A DNA stretch of 64,000 bases from Catenulispora acidiphila DSM 44928. GTDB lineage: Bacteria; Actinomycetota; Actinomycetes; Streptomycetales; Catenulisporaceae. Location of the stretch: NCBI RefSeq assembly GCF_000024025.1, contig NC_013131.1:5952001-6016000 (forward strand). The letters are read 5' to 3'. This document shows positions 1 through 9,116 of the stretch, in pieces (the stretch's first letter is position 1; each line of letters starts with the position of its first letter). A program made the translations under genes and the position numbers. The notes beneath the pieces were generated by a model. That model was given only the letters and a program-made list of their open reading frames with translations. It ran no database searches and was not told the origin of the DNA.

Positions 1-2
1 GC

Positions 3-932
3 GTGATCCCGTTCGACCTGGGCATCCCGGCGCGCCTGTTCGGCGCGGCGCCCGGTCCGGACCTGGAGCCGCTGTACGACGTGGTGACCTGCGGGGTGAG
101 CGCCGGACCGGTCACGACGTCCGGGGACTACTCGCTGTACGTCGAGCACGGCGCCGAGGCGCTGGCCGAGGCGGACACGGTGATCGTGCCGCCGGCCTAC
201 CCGATCGTGGACGACCTCGCCGACGGCGCCCCCTTGGCGCCGGAGCTGGCCGCCGCGCTGGCCCGCATCCGTCCCGGGACGCGGAAGGTGGCGCTGTGCA
301 CCGGCGCCTACGTCTTCGCCGCCGCAGGTCTGCTCGAGGGCCGCAAGGTGACCACGCACTGGCACCAGGCCGAGCGGATGGAGGAGCTGTTCCCGACCCT
401 GTCAGTGGACCCGAACGTGCTGTTCATCGATGACGGCGACGTCCTGACCTCCGCCGGCGTCGCCGCCGCCATCGACCTGTGCCTGCACATCATCCGCACC
501 GACCACGGCAGCGCGGTGGCGAACGCGGCGGCGCGCGCCTGCGTGGTCCCGCCCTCGCGCGACGGCGGCCAGGCGCAGTACATCGAGCGCCCGGTCCCGA
601 CCCCGGCGGCCACCGGCACCGGACCCGCGCGCGCCTGGGCGCTGGAGCGCCTGCACGAGCCGCTGACGTTGCAGGACCTGGCCGAGCACGCGCGCATGAG
701 TATCAGGACCTTCACCCGCCAGTTCCGCACCGAGACCGGCCAGAGCCCCGGCCAGTGGCTCACCGGACAGCGCGTGGACCTGGCGCGACACCTGCTGGAG
801 GCCACCGACCTGCCGATCGACCGGGTCGCGGAGCAGGCCGGATTCGGGACGGCGACCTCGATGCGGCAGCATCTGCGGGCTTCGGTCGGCGTGTCGCCGC
901 AGGCGTACCGGCGGACGTTCGCGCGGACCTGA
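3..932 (+). CDS. GlxA/FtrA-type AraC regulator (5' end cut by window)
   Basis: Transcription factor with an N-terminal DJ-1/PfpI (class I amidotransferase-like) domain and a C-terminal AraC helix-turn-helix pair. The nucleophile elbow CTGAYVFAAAGLL lies near residues 99-111, and the AraC part covers about 210-305 (LTLQDLAEHARMSIRTFTRQF, then the second helix set VAEQAGFGTATSMRQHL). Family members usually begin about ten residues earlier with the first beta strand of the DJ-1 fold. Here the frame is open to the window edge and begins inside that strand (IPFDLGIPARLFG), so the GTG at 3 is probably not the true start. The ligand cannot be told from sequence. Confidence 0.88.
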   Translation: MIPFDLGIPARLFGAAPGPDLEPLYDVVTCGVSAGPVTTSGDYSLYVEHGAEALAEADTVIVPPAYPIVDDLADGAPLAPELAAALARIRPGTRKVALCTGAYVFAAAGLLEGRKVTTHWHQAERMEELFPTLSVDPNVLFIDDGDVLTSAGVAAAIDLCLHIIRTDHGSAVANAAARACVVPPSRDGGQAQYIERPVPTPAATGTGPARAWALERLHEPLTLQDLAEHARMSIRTFTRQFRTETGQSPGQWLTGQRVDLARHLLEATDLPIDRVAEQAGFGTATSMRQHLRASVGVSPQAYRRTFART

Positions 933-1033
933 CAGGCGACCTCAGAGGCGACCTCAGTGATGACCACAGAGCCGGCCAGACCAGGAGCGAAAACCGGTCG
1001 CGCGACAGCGGTCGCCCGAGGCAGGCTTCGATC

Positions 1034-2137
1034 ATGACCACTCCGCGATTCCTCCCCGGCCTGGAGCTGTCACGGCGCTTCTACCACGAGGCCGTGCTCC
1101 CGATCCTCGACGCGGAGGTCCCGGGGCTCCCGCACGCCGCCGCGCGGCTCGGCAGCGGGTCGGAGGTGCTCGGGTTCGACACGGCGCGCTCGGCGGATCA
1201 CGAGTGGGGTCCGCGGCTCCAGCTGTTCCTGGCGGCGGATGATGTGACGCGGTATCGCGAGCGGCTGATGTCAGCTTTCGCATATCAGCTCCCGAAGACG
1301 TTCCTCGGCTACCCGACGCACTTCGAGGCCGCCGGAGGAGACGGCCACATCGGCTCCATGCAGACCACGGACGGACCGGTGCGGCATCGGGTCGAGATCG
1401 CGGACGTCGACAGCTGGCTCGCCGGGTGTCTGGGCTTCACGCCGTCGCGCGGTGTGACGACCGCCGACTGGCTGGCCACGCCGACGCAGCGGCTGCTCGA
1501 GGCGACATCCGGCGCGGTGTTCCATGACGGGCTCGGGCCGCTCACCACCGATCGCGAGCGGCTGGCGTGGTATCCGGACGACATGTGGCGCTACGTCCTG
1601 GCCTGCCAATGGAAGCGCCTCGCCCAGGAGGAGGCCTTCGTCGGGCGCTGCGGCGAGGTCGGGGACGAGCTGGGGTCGGCGGTGGTCGGCGCACGGCTGG
1701 TCCGGGACGTCATGCGCTTGGTGCTGCTGATGGAGCGGCGGTATCCGCCGTACAGCAAGTGGCTCGGGTCGGCGTTCGCGCGGACGAGTGCGGCGACCGA
1801 GCTGATGCCGCACATGATCGCCGCGCTCGCTGCGACTGATTGGAAGGCGCGGGAGCGGGCTTTGGTCCAGGTCTACGAGCGGGTGGCGGCGCTGCACAAC
1901 AGCCTGGAGCTGACCGATCGGCTCGATCCGAGCGCCCGGCTCTACTTCGAGCGACCGTTCCAGGTCATCGGGGCGCATCGCTTCGCTGAGGCACTGATGC
2001 AGTGCGTCGACGACCAGGACATCCGGGCTCTGCCGACGATCGGCGCCATCGACCAGTTCGCCGACAGCACCGACTTCCTCGGACGAGCGGAGTTCACCCG
2101 CGGTGCGATCACCGCTGCGATGGGCGGCACCGCGTAG
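1034..2137 (+). CDS. DUF4037 domain protein
   Basis: Protein of 367 residues. The N-terminal part has a nucleotidyltransferase-like signature, ARLGSGSEVLGFDTARSADH near residues 35-54 followed by EWGPRLQLFL, which is characteristic of DUF4037 proteins. The C-terminal half is alpha-helical, with a conserved-looking run YPDDMWRYVLACQWKRLAQEEAF (about 177-199, given here only as a landmark). The activity of the family is unknown to me; it may belong with nucleotidyltransferases. I start at ATG 1034, preceded by GAGGCAGG at a fair distance. The frame is open far upstream, but that part is the antisense-like shadow of the AraC gene. An AGGCGACCTCAG direct repeat sits in the gap before it. Confidence 0.75.
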   Translation: MTTPRFLPGLELSRRFYHEAVLPILDAEVPGLPHAAARLGSGSEVLGFDTARSADHEWGPRLQLFLAADDVTRYRERLMSAFAYQLPKTFLGYPTHFEAAGGDGHIGSMQTTDGPVRHRVEIADVDSWLAGCLGFTPSRGVTTADWLATPTQRLLEATSGAVFHDGLGPLTTDRERLAWYPDDMWRYVLACQWKRLAQEEAFVGRCGEVGDELGSAVVGARLVRDVMRLVLLMERRYPPYSKWLGSAFARTSAATELMPHMIAALAATDWKARERALVQVYERVAALHNSLELTDRLDPSARLYFERPFQVIGAHRFAEALMQCVDDQDIRALPTIGAIDQFADSTDFLGRAEFTRGAITAAMGGTA

Positions 2138-2253
2138 CTGATCGCCATCAGGCGCGAGCCAGGCTACTGATTGCGATCAAGCGCGAGCCAGGCCACTGAT
2201 TGCAATTAAGCGCGAGTCAGGCTACCGATCGCGACCAAGCGCGAGTCAGGCTG
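2138..2253. repeat. 29-bp tandem repeat, four copies
   Basis: Four head-to-tail units of exactly 29 bp at 2138-2166, 2167-2195, 2196-2224 and 2225-2253, plus the first bases of a fifth. They share the core AAGCGCGAGYCAGGCTA and the left part CTGATTGCGATC with a few substitutions. The array starts directly after the stop codon of the DUF4037 gene and lies between two convergent genes. There are no spacers, so it is not a CRISPR array. Confidence 0.9.
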
Positions 2254-2353
2254 CTGATCGCCGACCTGTCCCGCGCCGGCGCCTGCCGACCACTGCCATG
2301 TGTTCATCTCGCGCCCCACCTGTCCGACCACCGGCAGGGCGTTCAGTCCCGCC

Positions 2354-4189
2354 CTACACCTGCTCCGCGGCCGCCCCGCGTCCGTGCCAGGAATCCCAGA
2401 GTCCGGCGTAAGCTCCGCCGGTCTCGACCAGCTCCTCGTGGCTGCCCAGTTCGGCGATCACGCCGTCCTCGACCACCGCCACGCGGTCCGCGTCGTGCGC
2501 GGTGTGCAGGCGGTGCGCGATGGCGATCACCGTGCGGCCCTCGAGGACCGCTGCCAGGGAGCGTTCCAGGTGGCGGGCGGCTCGGGGGTCGATCAGCGAG
2601 GTCGCCTCGTCGAGCACGAGGGTGTGCGGGTCGGCCAGGACCAGGCGGGCCAGGGCCAGTTGCTGGGCTTGGGCCGGGGACAGGGTCTGGCCGTTGGCGC
2701 CGATCGGGGTCTGGAGGCCTTCGGGCAGGGCCTCTACCCAGGTCAGCGCATCGACGGCGGCGAGGGCTTCGCGGACCTGCTCCTCGGTGGCCTCCGGGCG
2801 CGGGAGGACCACGTTCTCGCGCACCGTGCCGGCGAACACGTGGTGCTCCTGATTCACCAGCGCGACCTGGCCGCGCAGGTCCGCGAGCGGGAGTTCGACC
2901 AGCGGGACGCCGCCGACGGCGACCGAGCCGACGGTCGGGCCGTGGATGCCGGCGAGCAGGCGGCCGAGGGTGGACTTGCCCGCGCCGGAGGGTCCGACCA
3001 TCGCCAGGCGCTCGCCGGCGCGCAGGGACAGGTCCACGCCGTGCAGGACTTCGCGGCCGGGGATGTAGGAGTAGCGCACGTCGGTGGCGCGCAGGTCCTC
3101 GCCCTCGGGCTGCTCCCCGGAGGCCTGGCGGTCGGCCGGGACGCCGGCCACGCCGAGCAGCCGCGCCAGCGAGGCGCCGCCGACCTGCAGCTGGTCAGCC
3201 CAGGCGAGCATCTCGTCGATCGGGCCCATGATCTGCTGCATGTACAGCGTGGCCGCGGTGACCTGGCCCAGGGTGAACGAGCCGTGGACGTAGCCCAGGC
3301 CGCCGAACAGCAGCGTCAGCGCGACCGGAACGATGTAGCAGGACTCTGCGGTCGGGAAGAACACGCAGCGCAGCCGCAGCGTGTAGCGCTCGGCGGCGAA
3401 CTGGCGGCGGATCTCCTCGTCGGTGCGCTCGATCCGGTGCCGTTGCAGGCCGAGCGCCTCCACGGTGCGCGCGCCGTCGACCGTCTCGGCCAGGCTGTCG
3501 GTCAGATCGGCGTAGCGCGCGCTCTCGGCCAGGTAGCCCTCCGGCGCGCGCTTCATGTACCAGCGGAACACCACCCCGATCGGCGGCACGATGACCAGCA
3601 GCGGCAGCACCGCCCACGGGCTCACCAGCGCCAGGGCGCCGATGGTGAGCAGGACCGTGACGATGGCGACCAGCGTGGTGGGCACCGCGTAGCGCGCGGC
3701 CATGCTCAGCATGTCCACGTCCCGCGAGGAGCGCGAGAGCAGGTCGCCGCTGCCGGCGCGCTCCACCACGGACAGCGGCAGCTCCAGGACCCGGGACACG
3801 AAGTTCTCGCGCAGCTCGGCCAGCACGCCCTCGCCGAACTTGCCGGCGGCCAGCTTCGCGTAGCGCGTCAGCACGGTCTGCACGATCAGGAACAGCGCGA
3901 TCAGGGCGACGATGGTGTCCACGTGCCCTGCGGTCGTGCCCTTCTGCACGCCGTCGATCAGCGAGCCGAGCAGCCGCGGCCCGAACAGCCCGGCGACCGC
4001 GGCCAGGGCGAACAGCCCGACGGTCAGGACCAGGTCGCGGCCGCGAATGCGGGCGACCCGCGCGGCGTACTGGCGCACCTCGGCAGAGGTGGCGATCGGC
4101 AGGGCCTCGCGGCCGCCGGGCTGGGTCGTGGCCGTGGTCGTCGTCGTGGCAGTGGTCGCGGTCACTGGTGGCGCGGGTGCCGCAGCCAT
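2354..4189 (-). CDS. ABC exporter half, active-type ATPase
   Basis: Fused permease-ATPase of 611 residues. A Thr/Ala-rich N-terminal tail (1-30) is followed by six predicted membrane segments (about 50-340) and an ATP-binding domain. Walker A GPSGAGKST lies near 398-406 and Walker B LVLDEATS near 523-530, with the catalytic Glu present. The ABC signature is degenerate: LSPAQ instead of LSGGQ, near 502. The upstream partner at 4191-5936 ends one base before this gene and has the reverse defects, so the two form a heterodimeric exporter with one working ATP site. Substrate (drug, lipid or peptide) is unknown. Start is ATG at 4189. Confidence 0.93.
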   Translation of the reverse strand: MAAAPAPPVTATTATTTTTATTQPGGREALPIATSAEVRQYAARVARIRGRDLVLTVGLFALAAVAGLFGPRLLGSLIDGVQKGTTAGHVDTIVALIALFLIVQTVLTRYAKLAAGKFGEGVLAELRENFVSRVLELPLSVVERAGSGDLLSRSSRDVDMLSMAARYAVPTTLVAIVTVLLTIGALALVSPWAVLPLLVIVPPIGVVFRWYMKRAPEGYLAESARYADLTDSLAETVDGARTVEALGLQRHRIERTDEEIRRQFAAERYTLRLRCVFFPTAESCYIVPVALTLLFGGLGYVHGSFTLGQVTAATLYMQQIMGPIDEMLAWADQLQVGGASLARLLGVAGVPADRQASGEQPEGEDLRATDVRYSYIPGREVLHGVDLSLRAGERLAMVGPSGAGKSTLGRLLAGIHGPTVGSVAVGGVPLVELPLADLRGQVALVNQEHHVFAGTVRENVVLPRPEATEEQVREALAAVDALTWVEALPEGLQTPIGANGQTLSPAQAQQLALARLVLADPHTLVLDEATSLIDPRAARHLERSLAAVLEGRTVIAIAHRLHTAHDADRVAVVEDGVIAELGSHEELVETGGAYAGLWDSWHGRGAAAEQV

Positions 4190-4190
4190 G

Positions 4191-5936
4191 TCAGTCCTCT
4201 TCCCTGGTCACAGTGGCCCGGTAGGCGGGCACGGTCGCCAGCAGCTCGCGGTGCCGGCCCTCGGCGGCGGCCCGGCCGCCGGCCAGGAACACCACGCGCT
4301 CGGCGCGGTCGAGCATCAGCGGGCTGGTGGTGAACACCACGGTGGTGCGGCCGGTGCGCGCCTGCGCCAACCGCTCGGCGATGCGCGCCTCGGTGTGCGC
4401 GTCGACCGCGCTGGTGGGCTCGACGAGCAGCAGCACTTCGGGGTCGGCGAGCAGGGCGCGCGCCAGGCGGAGCCGTTGCTGCTGCCCGCCGGAGAAGGAA
4501 CGTCCGCGCTCGGTGACCGCGGTGTCCAGGCCCTCGGGCAGCGCCTCGACGATGTCCTCGGCCGCCGCTGTGTGCAGGGCTGCGGTGACACCGCTTTCGT
4601 CGGCGGCATGTTCACCGGCACTGCGGGCACCAACCCTGGCCAGCTCCTCAGCCAGCCGTCCGGCGAACAGCCGCGCCTCGTTGTCCGCGACCAGAACCCG
4701 CTGCCGCAGCCGGACCAGCGGCATCGACTCCAGCGGTACGCCGTCCAGCGTGACGCCGTCGGCAGCCCGGTAGCGGCCGAGCCGGTCGGCCAGCTCGATC
4801 GCCTCGGCCGGGTCGGCGGCGGCGACCGCCGTGAACGACCCGGGCGCCAGGGACAGGCCGGAGTGCTCGTCGGCGAGCGCGCCGGTACCGGCGGTGTCGG
4901 CGGCGTCAGCCTTGGAACCGGAGGCTTCGGCGAGCGGGTGGCTCAGTGCCAGAACCCTGACAACCTTCGTCGCCGCGACATGCGCCCGCAGCACCCTGCC
5001 CCAGGCCTCGGTGATGGTCCGCAGCGGCAGCACCAGGAACGCGGCGTAGCCGTAGAAGGCGACCAGCTGCCCGGTGGTGATGTCGTGCGACACCGCCAGC
5101 CGCGCGGCGAGCCAGGTCACGCCGACCACGAACAGCCCCGGTAGCAGCACCTGCGCCGACTCCAGCACCGATTCCACGCGCGCCACCCGCACCCCGGCGA
5201 ACCGCAGCTGCTGCGACTGCTCCCGGTAGCGCTCGGCGAACTCCGGCTCGCCGCCGATGCCGCGCAGCACCCGGAGCCCGGCGACGATGTCGTTGGCGCG
5301 GCCGGTGAGCTTGCCCTGCAGCGTGCGCACCTCGCCCTGGCGGCGGTGCATCGGCTTGAGGAGCGGCCCGACCAGCGCCATGATCAGCGGCACGCCGATC
5401 AGCACGGTGAGCCCGATGCGCACCTCGGTGCTCAGCAGCAGGATCGAGACCAGGATCACGGAGACCACCGCGCCGGCGAAGCGCGCGCTGACGTCCATCG
5501 TGCCGCCGATGCTGGAGGTGTCCGCGGTGCCGATGGCCACGACGTCGCCGGTGGCGATACGGCTGGGCAGCGTGGCGCCGAGGTCGGTCGCCTGGCGCGC
5601 GGTGAGCTGCACGGTGCGGTAGGCGGCGGTCAGCCAGTTGGTGACCGCGCAGCGGTGCCGCAGGGTCCCGGCCACACCGGTGACGCAGCCCAGGGCGAAG
5701 ACCACCGCGGACCACCGCCACAGCTCCGCGGTGTCCTTCGCGGTGACGCCGGCGTCGATGGTCTTGCCGATCGCGGCGGGCATCAGCGCCTGGCTGACCA
5801 TCCAGACCACGCCCCAGAACGCGCCTAAGGCCATCGACGTCCACTGCATCCGTACGAGCCAGATCAAGTACCGGGTCGCCGAGCGCGTGTCGGGTCTGCC
5901 GGGGTCGGACTCGGGAAGGCGCCGCATGATCGCCAC
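4191..5936 (-). CDS. ABC exporter half with degenerate ATPase
   Basis: Fused permease-ATPase of 581 residues, first gene of the pair. Six membrane segments fall in about 20-320. The nucleotide-binding domain has lost Walker A: the place of GxxGxGKS/T reads AVAAADPAEAIE near 365-376. Walker B is altered to LLLVEPTS (Asp to Val, Glu kept, near 502). The signature FSGGQQQR near 482 is intact. It can therefore supply the signature to the partner's ATP site but should not bind ATP at its own Walker A. The gene begins just before a divergent sensor-kinase operon. ATG 5936 is used; ATG 5927 in the same frame is an alternative. Confidence 0.92.
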   Translation of the reverse strand: MAIMRRLPESDPGRPDTRSATRYLIWLVRMQWTSMALGAFWGVVWMVSQALMPAAIGKTIDAGVTAKDTAELWRWSAVVFALGCVTGVAGTLRHRCAVTNWLTAAYRTVQLTARQATDLGATLPSRIATGDVVAIGTADTSSIGGTMDVSARFAGAVVSVILVSILLLSTEVRIGLTVLIGVPLIMALVGPLLKPMHRRQGEVRTLQGKLTGRANDIVAGLRVLRGIGGEPEFAERYREQSQQLRFAGVRVARVESVLESAQVLLPGLFVVGVTWLAARLAVSHDITTGQLVAFYGYAAFLVLPLRTITEAWGRVLRAHVAATKVVRVLALSHPLAEASGSKADAADTAGTGALADEHSGLSLAPGSFTAVAAADPAEAIELADRLGRYRAADGVTLDGVPLESMPLVRLRQRVLVADNEARLFAGRLAEELARVGARSAGEHAADESGVTAALHTAAAEDIVEALPEGLDTAVTERGRSFSGGQQQRLRLARALLADPEVLLLVEPTSAVDAHTEARIAERLAQARTGRTTVVFTTSPLMLDRAERVVFLAGGRAAAEGRHRELLATVPAYRATVTREED

Positions 5937-6163
5937 GGTAATCCGCGCCCGTGTGACCAGCCACTGAATTTACCGCCGTCACCACCGGTGAGGAACCTTC
6001 TACGCTGTTCGAGGCTTGACTCAAGGTCCCGAGTCCCGGTTGGATGAGGCCCACTCTGCTCGCCCGCGCCCTCCCGCGCCCCCACCCCGGTACCGCCTGC
6101 TGCAAACACACGCGTTGCACACTGTCCGCCCATAACCTGTCAGCCTCGTCGCGAGGGGCCGTT

Positions 6164-8635
6164 TTGAGGATCACGCGCAGGCTCGGCGTCCTGGTCGCCG
6201 TCCCGCTCGCCGCGGTGTCCGGCTTCGGGGCCGTGGCGCTGACCGCCTCCGCCGGCGAGGCATGGCGCAGCGAGCAGCTGTGGTCGATGATGCACACCTC
6301 GGACGCGGCCGGGAAACTGTTGTCCCGCTTACAGGACGAGCGCACCGCGATGGCGCTGCTGCTCACCTCGCATCAGTCCCCGACGACGCCGGACGTCGCC
6401 ACCCGGATCGCCGCGACCGACGCCGCCCTGGCGGACTATCGCAAACAGCTGACATCCATGCGGCACGCCACCCCGGCCACCCGCAGCCTGCTGGCCCGCA
6501 TCGACCAGGACCTGGCGCAGCTGACGTCGCTGCGCGCGCAGATCAAGGCGAATTCCGCGCCGGCGCTGTCCTCGGTGGTGTTCCAGTACCGCATCGCGAT
6601 CGCCGACCTGGACCAGCTGCGCGTCTCGGTGATCGGCGACGGCGCGGCCTCCCAGCCCATCGCCGCCCGGCTCCAGGCCGCGGACCTGTTGTATCAGGCC
6701 TCTGAGGCGACCGGGCAGGAGGAGTCGAACGTCCTGCGCTCGGCCGTCGGGCTCCCGCTGACGCCGGCCGCGGTCGCCGCGATCAGCCACGACCGGCAGT
6801 CCTACGACGACGCCATGGAAGCCTTCGACAGCGCCGCCCCGGCGGGCTGGAACGAGCGCCCGGACCAGGCGATGACCAGCTCGGACATCCTGACCGCCGA
6901 GCAGTACGAGGACCAGATATCCCGGCTGGGCCCGGGCGATCTGCTGGCCCTGGACAAGGACCAGTGGGTCCAGACGATGAGCGCCCGGCGCGCGGCGCTG
7001 GACGACGTCCGCGAGGACATGGACCTGGCGACCATGGCGGCGGTGGCGCAGCTGCGCGACCGGTCCGAGCGGATCGCCGAGATCGAGGCCGCCGCGGTCG
7101 CCGGGACCGCGCTGCTGGTGATCATGATCAGCCTGCGGCTCGGGCGGCCGATGATCAGAGGCCTGCGACAGTTGCGGGACGCCGCGCACGCCGTGGCCAC
7201 CGAAGGGCTGCCGGCCGCCGTCGAGGAGCTGCGGACCACCGACTCCCTCACCGGCCGCACCCCCGAGGAGTTCGCCGAGCAGGCCGGCGACGCGCTGCCG
7301 CTGGGCGCCGGACGAGGCGACGCGCTGAACGCCGATGACCCCAAGGACGAGCTGGCCGCGGTCGCCCGCGCCTTCAACTCGGTGCACCGCGAAGCCCTGC
7401 GCACCGCTGCCGAGCAGGTGCTCCTGCGCGCCGGCGTGGGCGCCACCTTCGTCGCCCTCGCTCGCCGCGGCGAGCGCCTTACCGGCGCGCTGACCAGCGA
7501 GCTGGACCGCGCCGAGCGCTCCGAGCAGGACCCGGACCGGCTGGCCCGGCTGTTCGTGCTGGACCACCTGGCCGCGCGGATGGCGCGGAACAACGAGAGC
7601 CTGCTGGTGCTCGGCGGCGAGGGCTCGGCGCGGGTGCGCGAGCGCGCGGTGACGCTGCTGGACGTGGTCCGCGCCGCGCTCGGCCGGGTCGAGCGGTACA
7701 CGCGGGTGGATCTGGAGTCCGTGGACCCGGCGATCCTCGTCGCGCCGCACGCCGTGGACCACCTGGTGCATCTGTGTGCTGAGCTGCTGGACAACGCCAC
7801 CTCCTTCTCCGCGCCGGACAGCCGGGTGACGGTCGAGGGGCACCGGATGACCGACCGGGTGGTCGTCCAGATCGCCGACCGCGGTCTGGGCATGACCCCG
7901 GCCCGGCGCGCGGAGCTGAACACCCAGCTGGCCGCGCCGCGGCAGGTCGACAGCGACACGGTGCGGGCGATGGGCCTGACCGTGGTCGCGCACCTGGCCG
8001 CCTGGTACGGGATCGAGGTCCGGCTGCGGGCCCGGCCCGGAGGCGGCACGGTCGCCGAGGTCGGGCTGCCGCTCGGGGTGATCGCGGCCGACGGGGTCGC
8101 GGGTCTTGGTGCGGGTGCTGGCGCGGCGAACGGTTCCGCGCGTATGGCGTCGAGCGTGCTGCCAGAGGTCAACGGCGCCGGCTCCGCCGATAAGGACGCT
8201 GATTGGCCCGAGCTTCCTTTCCCCGACAGCGACGAGCCGGTGGGCGTCGGCGCCCAGGGAACCGCTTTCGCGGCGGCGCAGATTTCGGTGTCAGTTCCCA
8301 CTTCGGGTCCGGCTTCGGCTCCGGTACCGGCCGAAGCGCCGTCCCCTGCCGAGGGCACGACCGTCAACGGTCTGCCGGTCCGCCGGCCGAAGGCTCAGTT
8401 GCCTGCGAAGGTGCGGCGGAACCCGGCGCCGCCCGCCAAGCCCGCGTCCCCAGAAGCCGCACCAACCTCCGCACCGACCTCCGCAGCGACCTCCGCACCA
8501 ACCGACGAGCCCGGCAGCCACCCCGGGCCCGCCGTCAAGAGGCCCCGCATCGACCGGGATCCCGAGCATGTGGCGGCCACCATGGCCGCCTACGCGCGCG
8601 GGCTCTCCGGCCGCAGCGGGCCGAAACAGCAGTGA
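6164..8635 (+). CDS. conservon sensor kinase (CvnA-like)
   Basis: Membrane histidine-kinase-like protein of about 823 residues and first gene of a conservon. Order: TM1 (about 5-27), an extracellular nitrate/nitrite-sensing-type helical domain (about 45-300), TM2 (about 309-326), HAMP-like region, helical region with LDHLAARMARNNESLLVL (about 464-481), and an HATPase_c domain with N box ELLDNAT (about 539), DRGLGM (571) and MGLTVVAHL (602). A disordered Pro/Ala tail of about 180 residues follows. I choose TTG 6164 because GAGGGG sits five bases upstream and the product then starts right at TM1. ATG 6044 in the same frame would add 40 atypical residues. In Streptomyces such kinases work with roadblock proteins and small GTPases. 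Confidence 0.88.
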   Translation: MRITRRLGVLVAVPLAAVSGFGAVALTASAGEAWRSEQLWSMMHTSDAAGKLLSRLQDERTAMALLLTSHQSPTTPDVATRIAATDAALADYRKQLTSMRHATPATRSLLARIDQDLAQLTSLRAQIKANSAPALSSVVFQYRIAIADLDQLRVSVIGDGAASQPIAARLQAADLLYQASEATGQEESNVLRSAVGLPLTPAAVAAISHDRQSYDDAMEAFDSAAPAGWNERPDQAMTSSDILTAEQYEDQISRLGPGDLLALDKDQWVQTMSARRAALDDVREDMDLATMAAVAQLRDRSERIAEIEAAAVAGTALLVIMISLRLGRPMIRGLRQLRDAAHAVATEGLPAAVEELRTTDSLTGRTPEEFAEQAGDALPLGAGRGDALNADDPKDELAAVARAFNSVHREALRTAAEQVLLRAGVGATFVALARRGERLTGALTSELDRAERSEQDPDRLARLFVLDHLAARMARNNESLLVLGGEGSARVRERAVTLLDVVRAALGRVERYTRVDLESVDPAILVAPHAVDHLVHLCAELLDNATSFSAPDSRVTVEGHRMTDRVVVQIADRGLGMTPARRAELNTQLAAPRQVDSDTVRAMGLTVVAHLAAWYGIEVRLRARPGGGTVAEVGLPLGVIAADGVAGLGAGAGAANGSARMASSVLPEVNGAGSADKDADWPELPFPDSDEPVGVGAQGTAFAAAQISVSVPTSGPASAPVPAEAPSPAEGTTVNGLPVRRPKAQLPAKVRRNPAPPAKPASPEAAPTSAPTSAATSAPTDEPGSHPGPAVKRPRIDRDPEHVAATMAAYARGLSGRSGPKQQ

Positions 8636-8678
8636 CGCTCGACCCCTCACACCGTCCTCAACCCACGGGAACCGCCCC

Positions 8679-9116
8679 ATGAACGAACCTGCACCCGATC
8701 TCCACGGCAGCCTCGACTGGCTGCTCAACGACTTCGCCCACGGGACCCCCGGGGTCCGGCACGCGCTGGCGGTCTCGGCCGACGGCATCGTCGTGGCCAC
8801 CTCCCGGGACCTGGGCGAGGAACAGGGAGAGCAGCTCGCGGCGGTGGCCGCCGGCCTGGTGAGCCTGCTGGCCGGAGCCGCGCGGCTGCTGGAGTCCGAG
8901 CCGGTGCGCAGCAACCTGACCGAGCTCGGGGACGGCTTCCTGTTCTCCATGGCGGTCAGCGACGGCGCCTCGCTGCTGGTCTACGCCGAGCGCGAGTGCG
9001 ACATCGGCCAGGTCACCTATGCCATGGCCGAGCTGATCAACCAGGTCGGGGACTCCCTGACGCCGACCGCCAGGGCCCGCATGCTCTCCGAGAGCAACCT
9101 GCCGGGGGCCCGCTGA
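8679..9116 (+). CDS. roadblock/LC7 protein (CvnB-like)
   Basis: Small cytoplasmic protein of 145 residues with one roadblock/LC7 fold. Landmarks are LDWLLNDFAHGTPGVRHALAV near the N terminus, then SADGIVVATS and LLVYAERECDIGQVTYAMA. Conservon roadblock proteins bind the partner GTPase and act as adaptors or activators. The gene starts 43 bases after the kinase and overlaps the GTPase start by one base (TGATG), which implies translational coupling. The start is ATG 8679; the frame is open upstream within the kinase gene, but that region has no roadblock features. Confidence 0.92.
   Translation: MNEPAPDLHGSLDWLLNDFAHGTPGVRHALAVSADGIVVATSRDLGEEQGEQLAAVAAGLVSLLAGAARLLESEPVRSNLTELGDGFLFSMAVSDGASLLVYAERECDIGQVTYAMAELINQVGDSLTPTARARMLSESNLPGAR

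Noticed and set aside
2138-2253. CRISPR array
   Set aside because: Units are directly adjacent with no spacers, and no cas gene is present.
2300-4333. Plus-strand open frame opposite the ABC exporter gene
   Set aside because: The minus strand has intact ABC motifs; the plus frame has only shadow composition.
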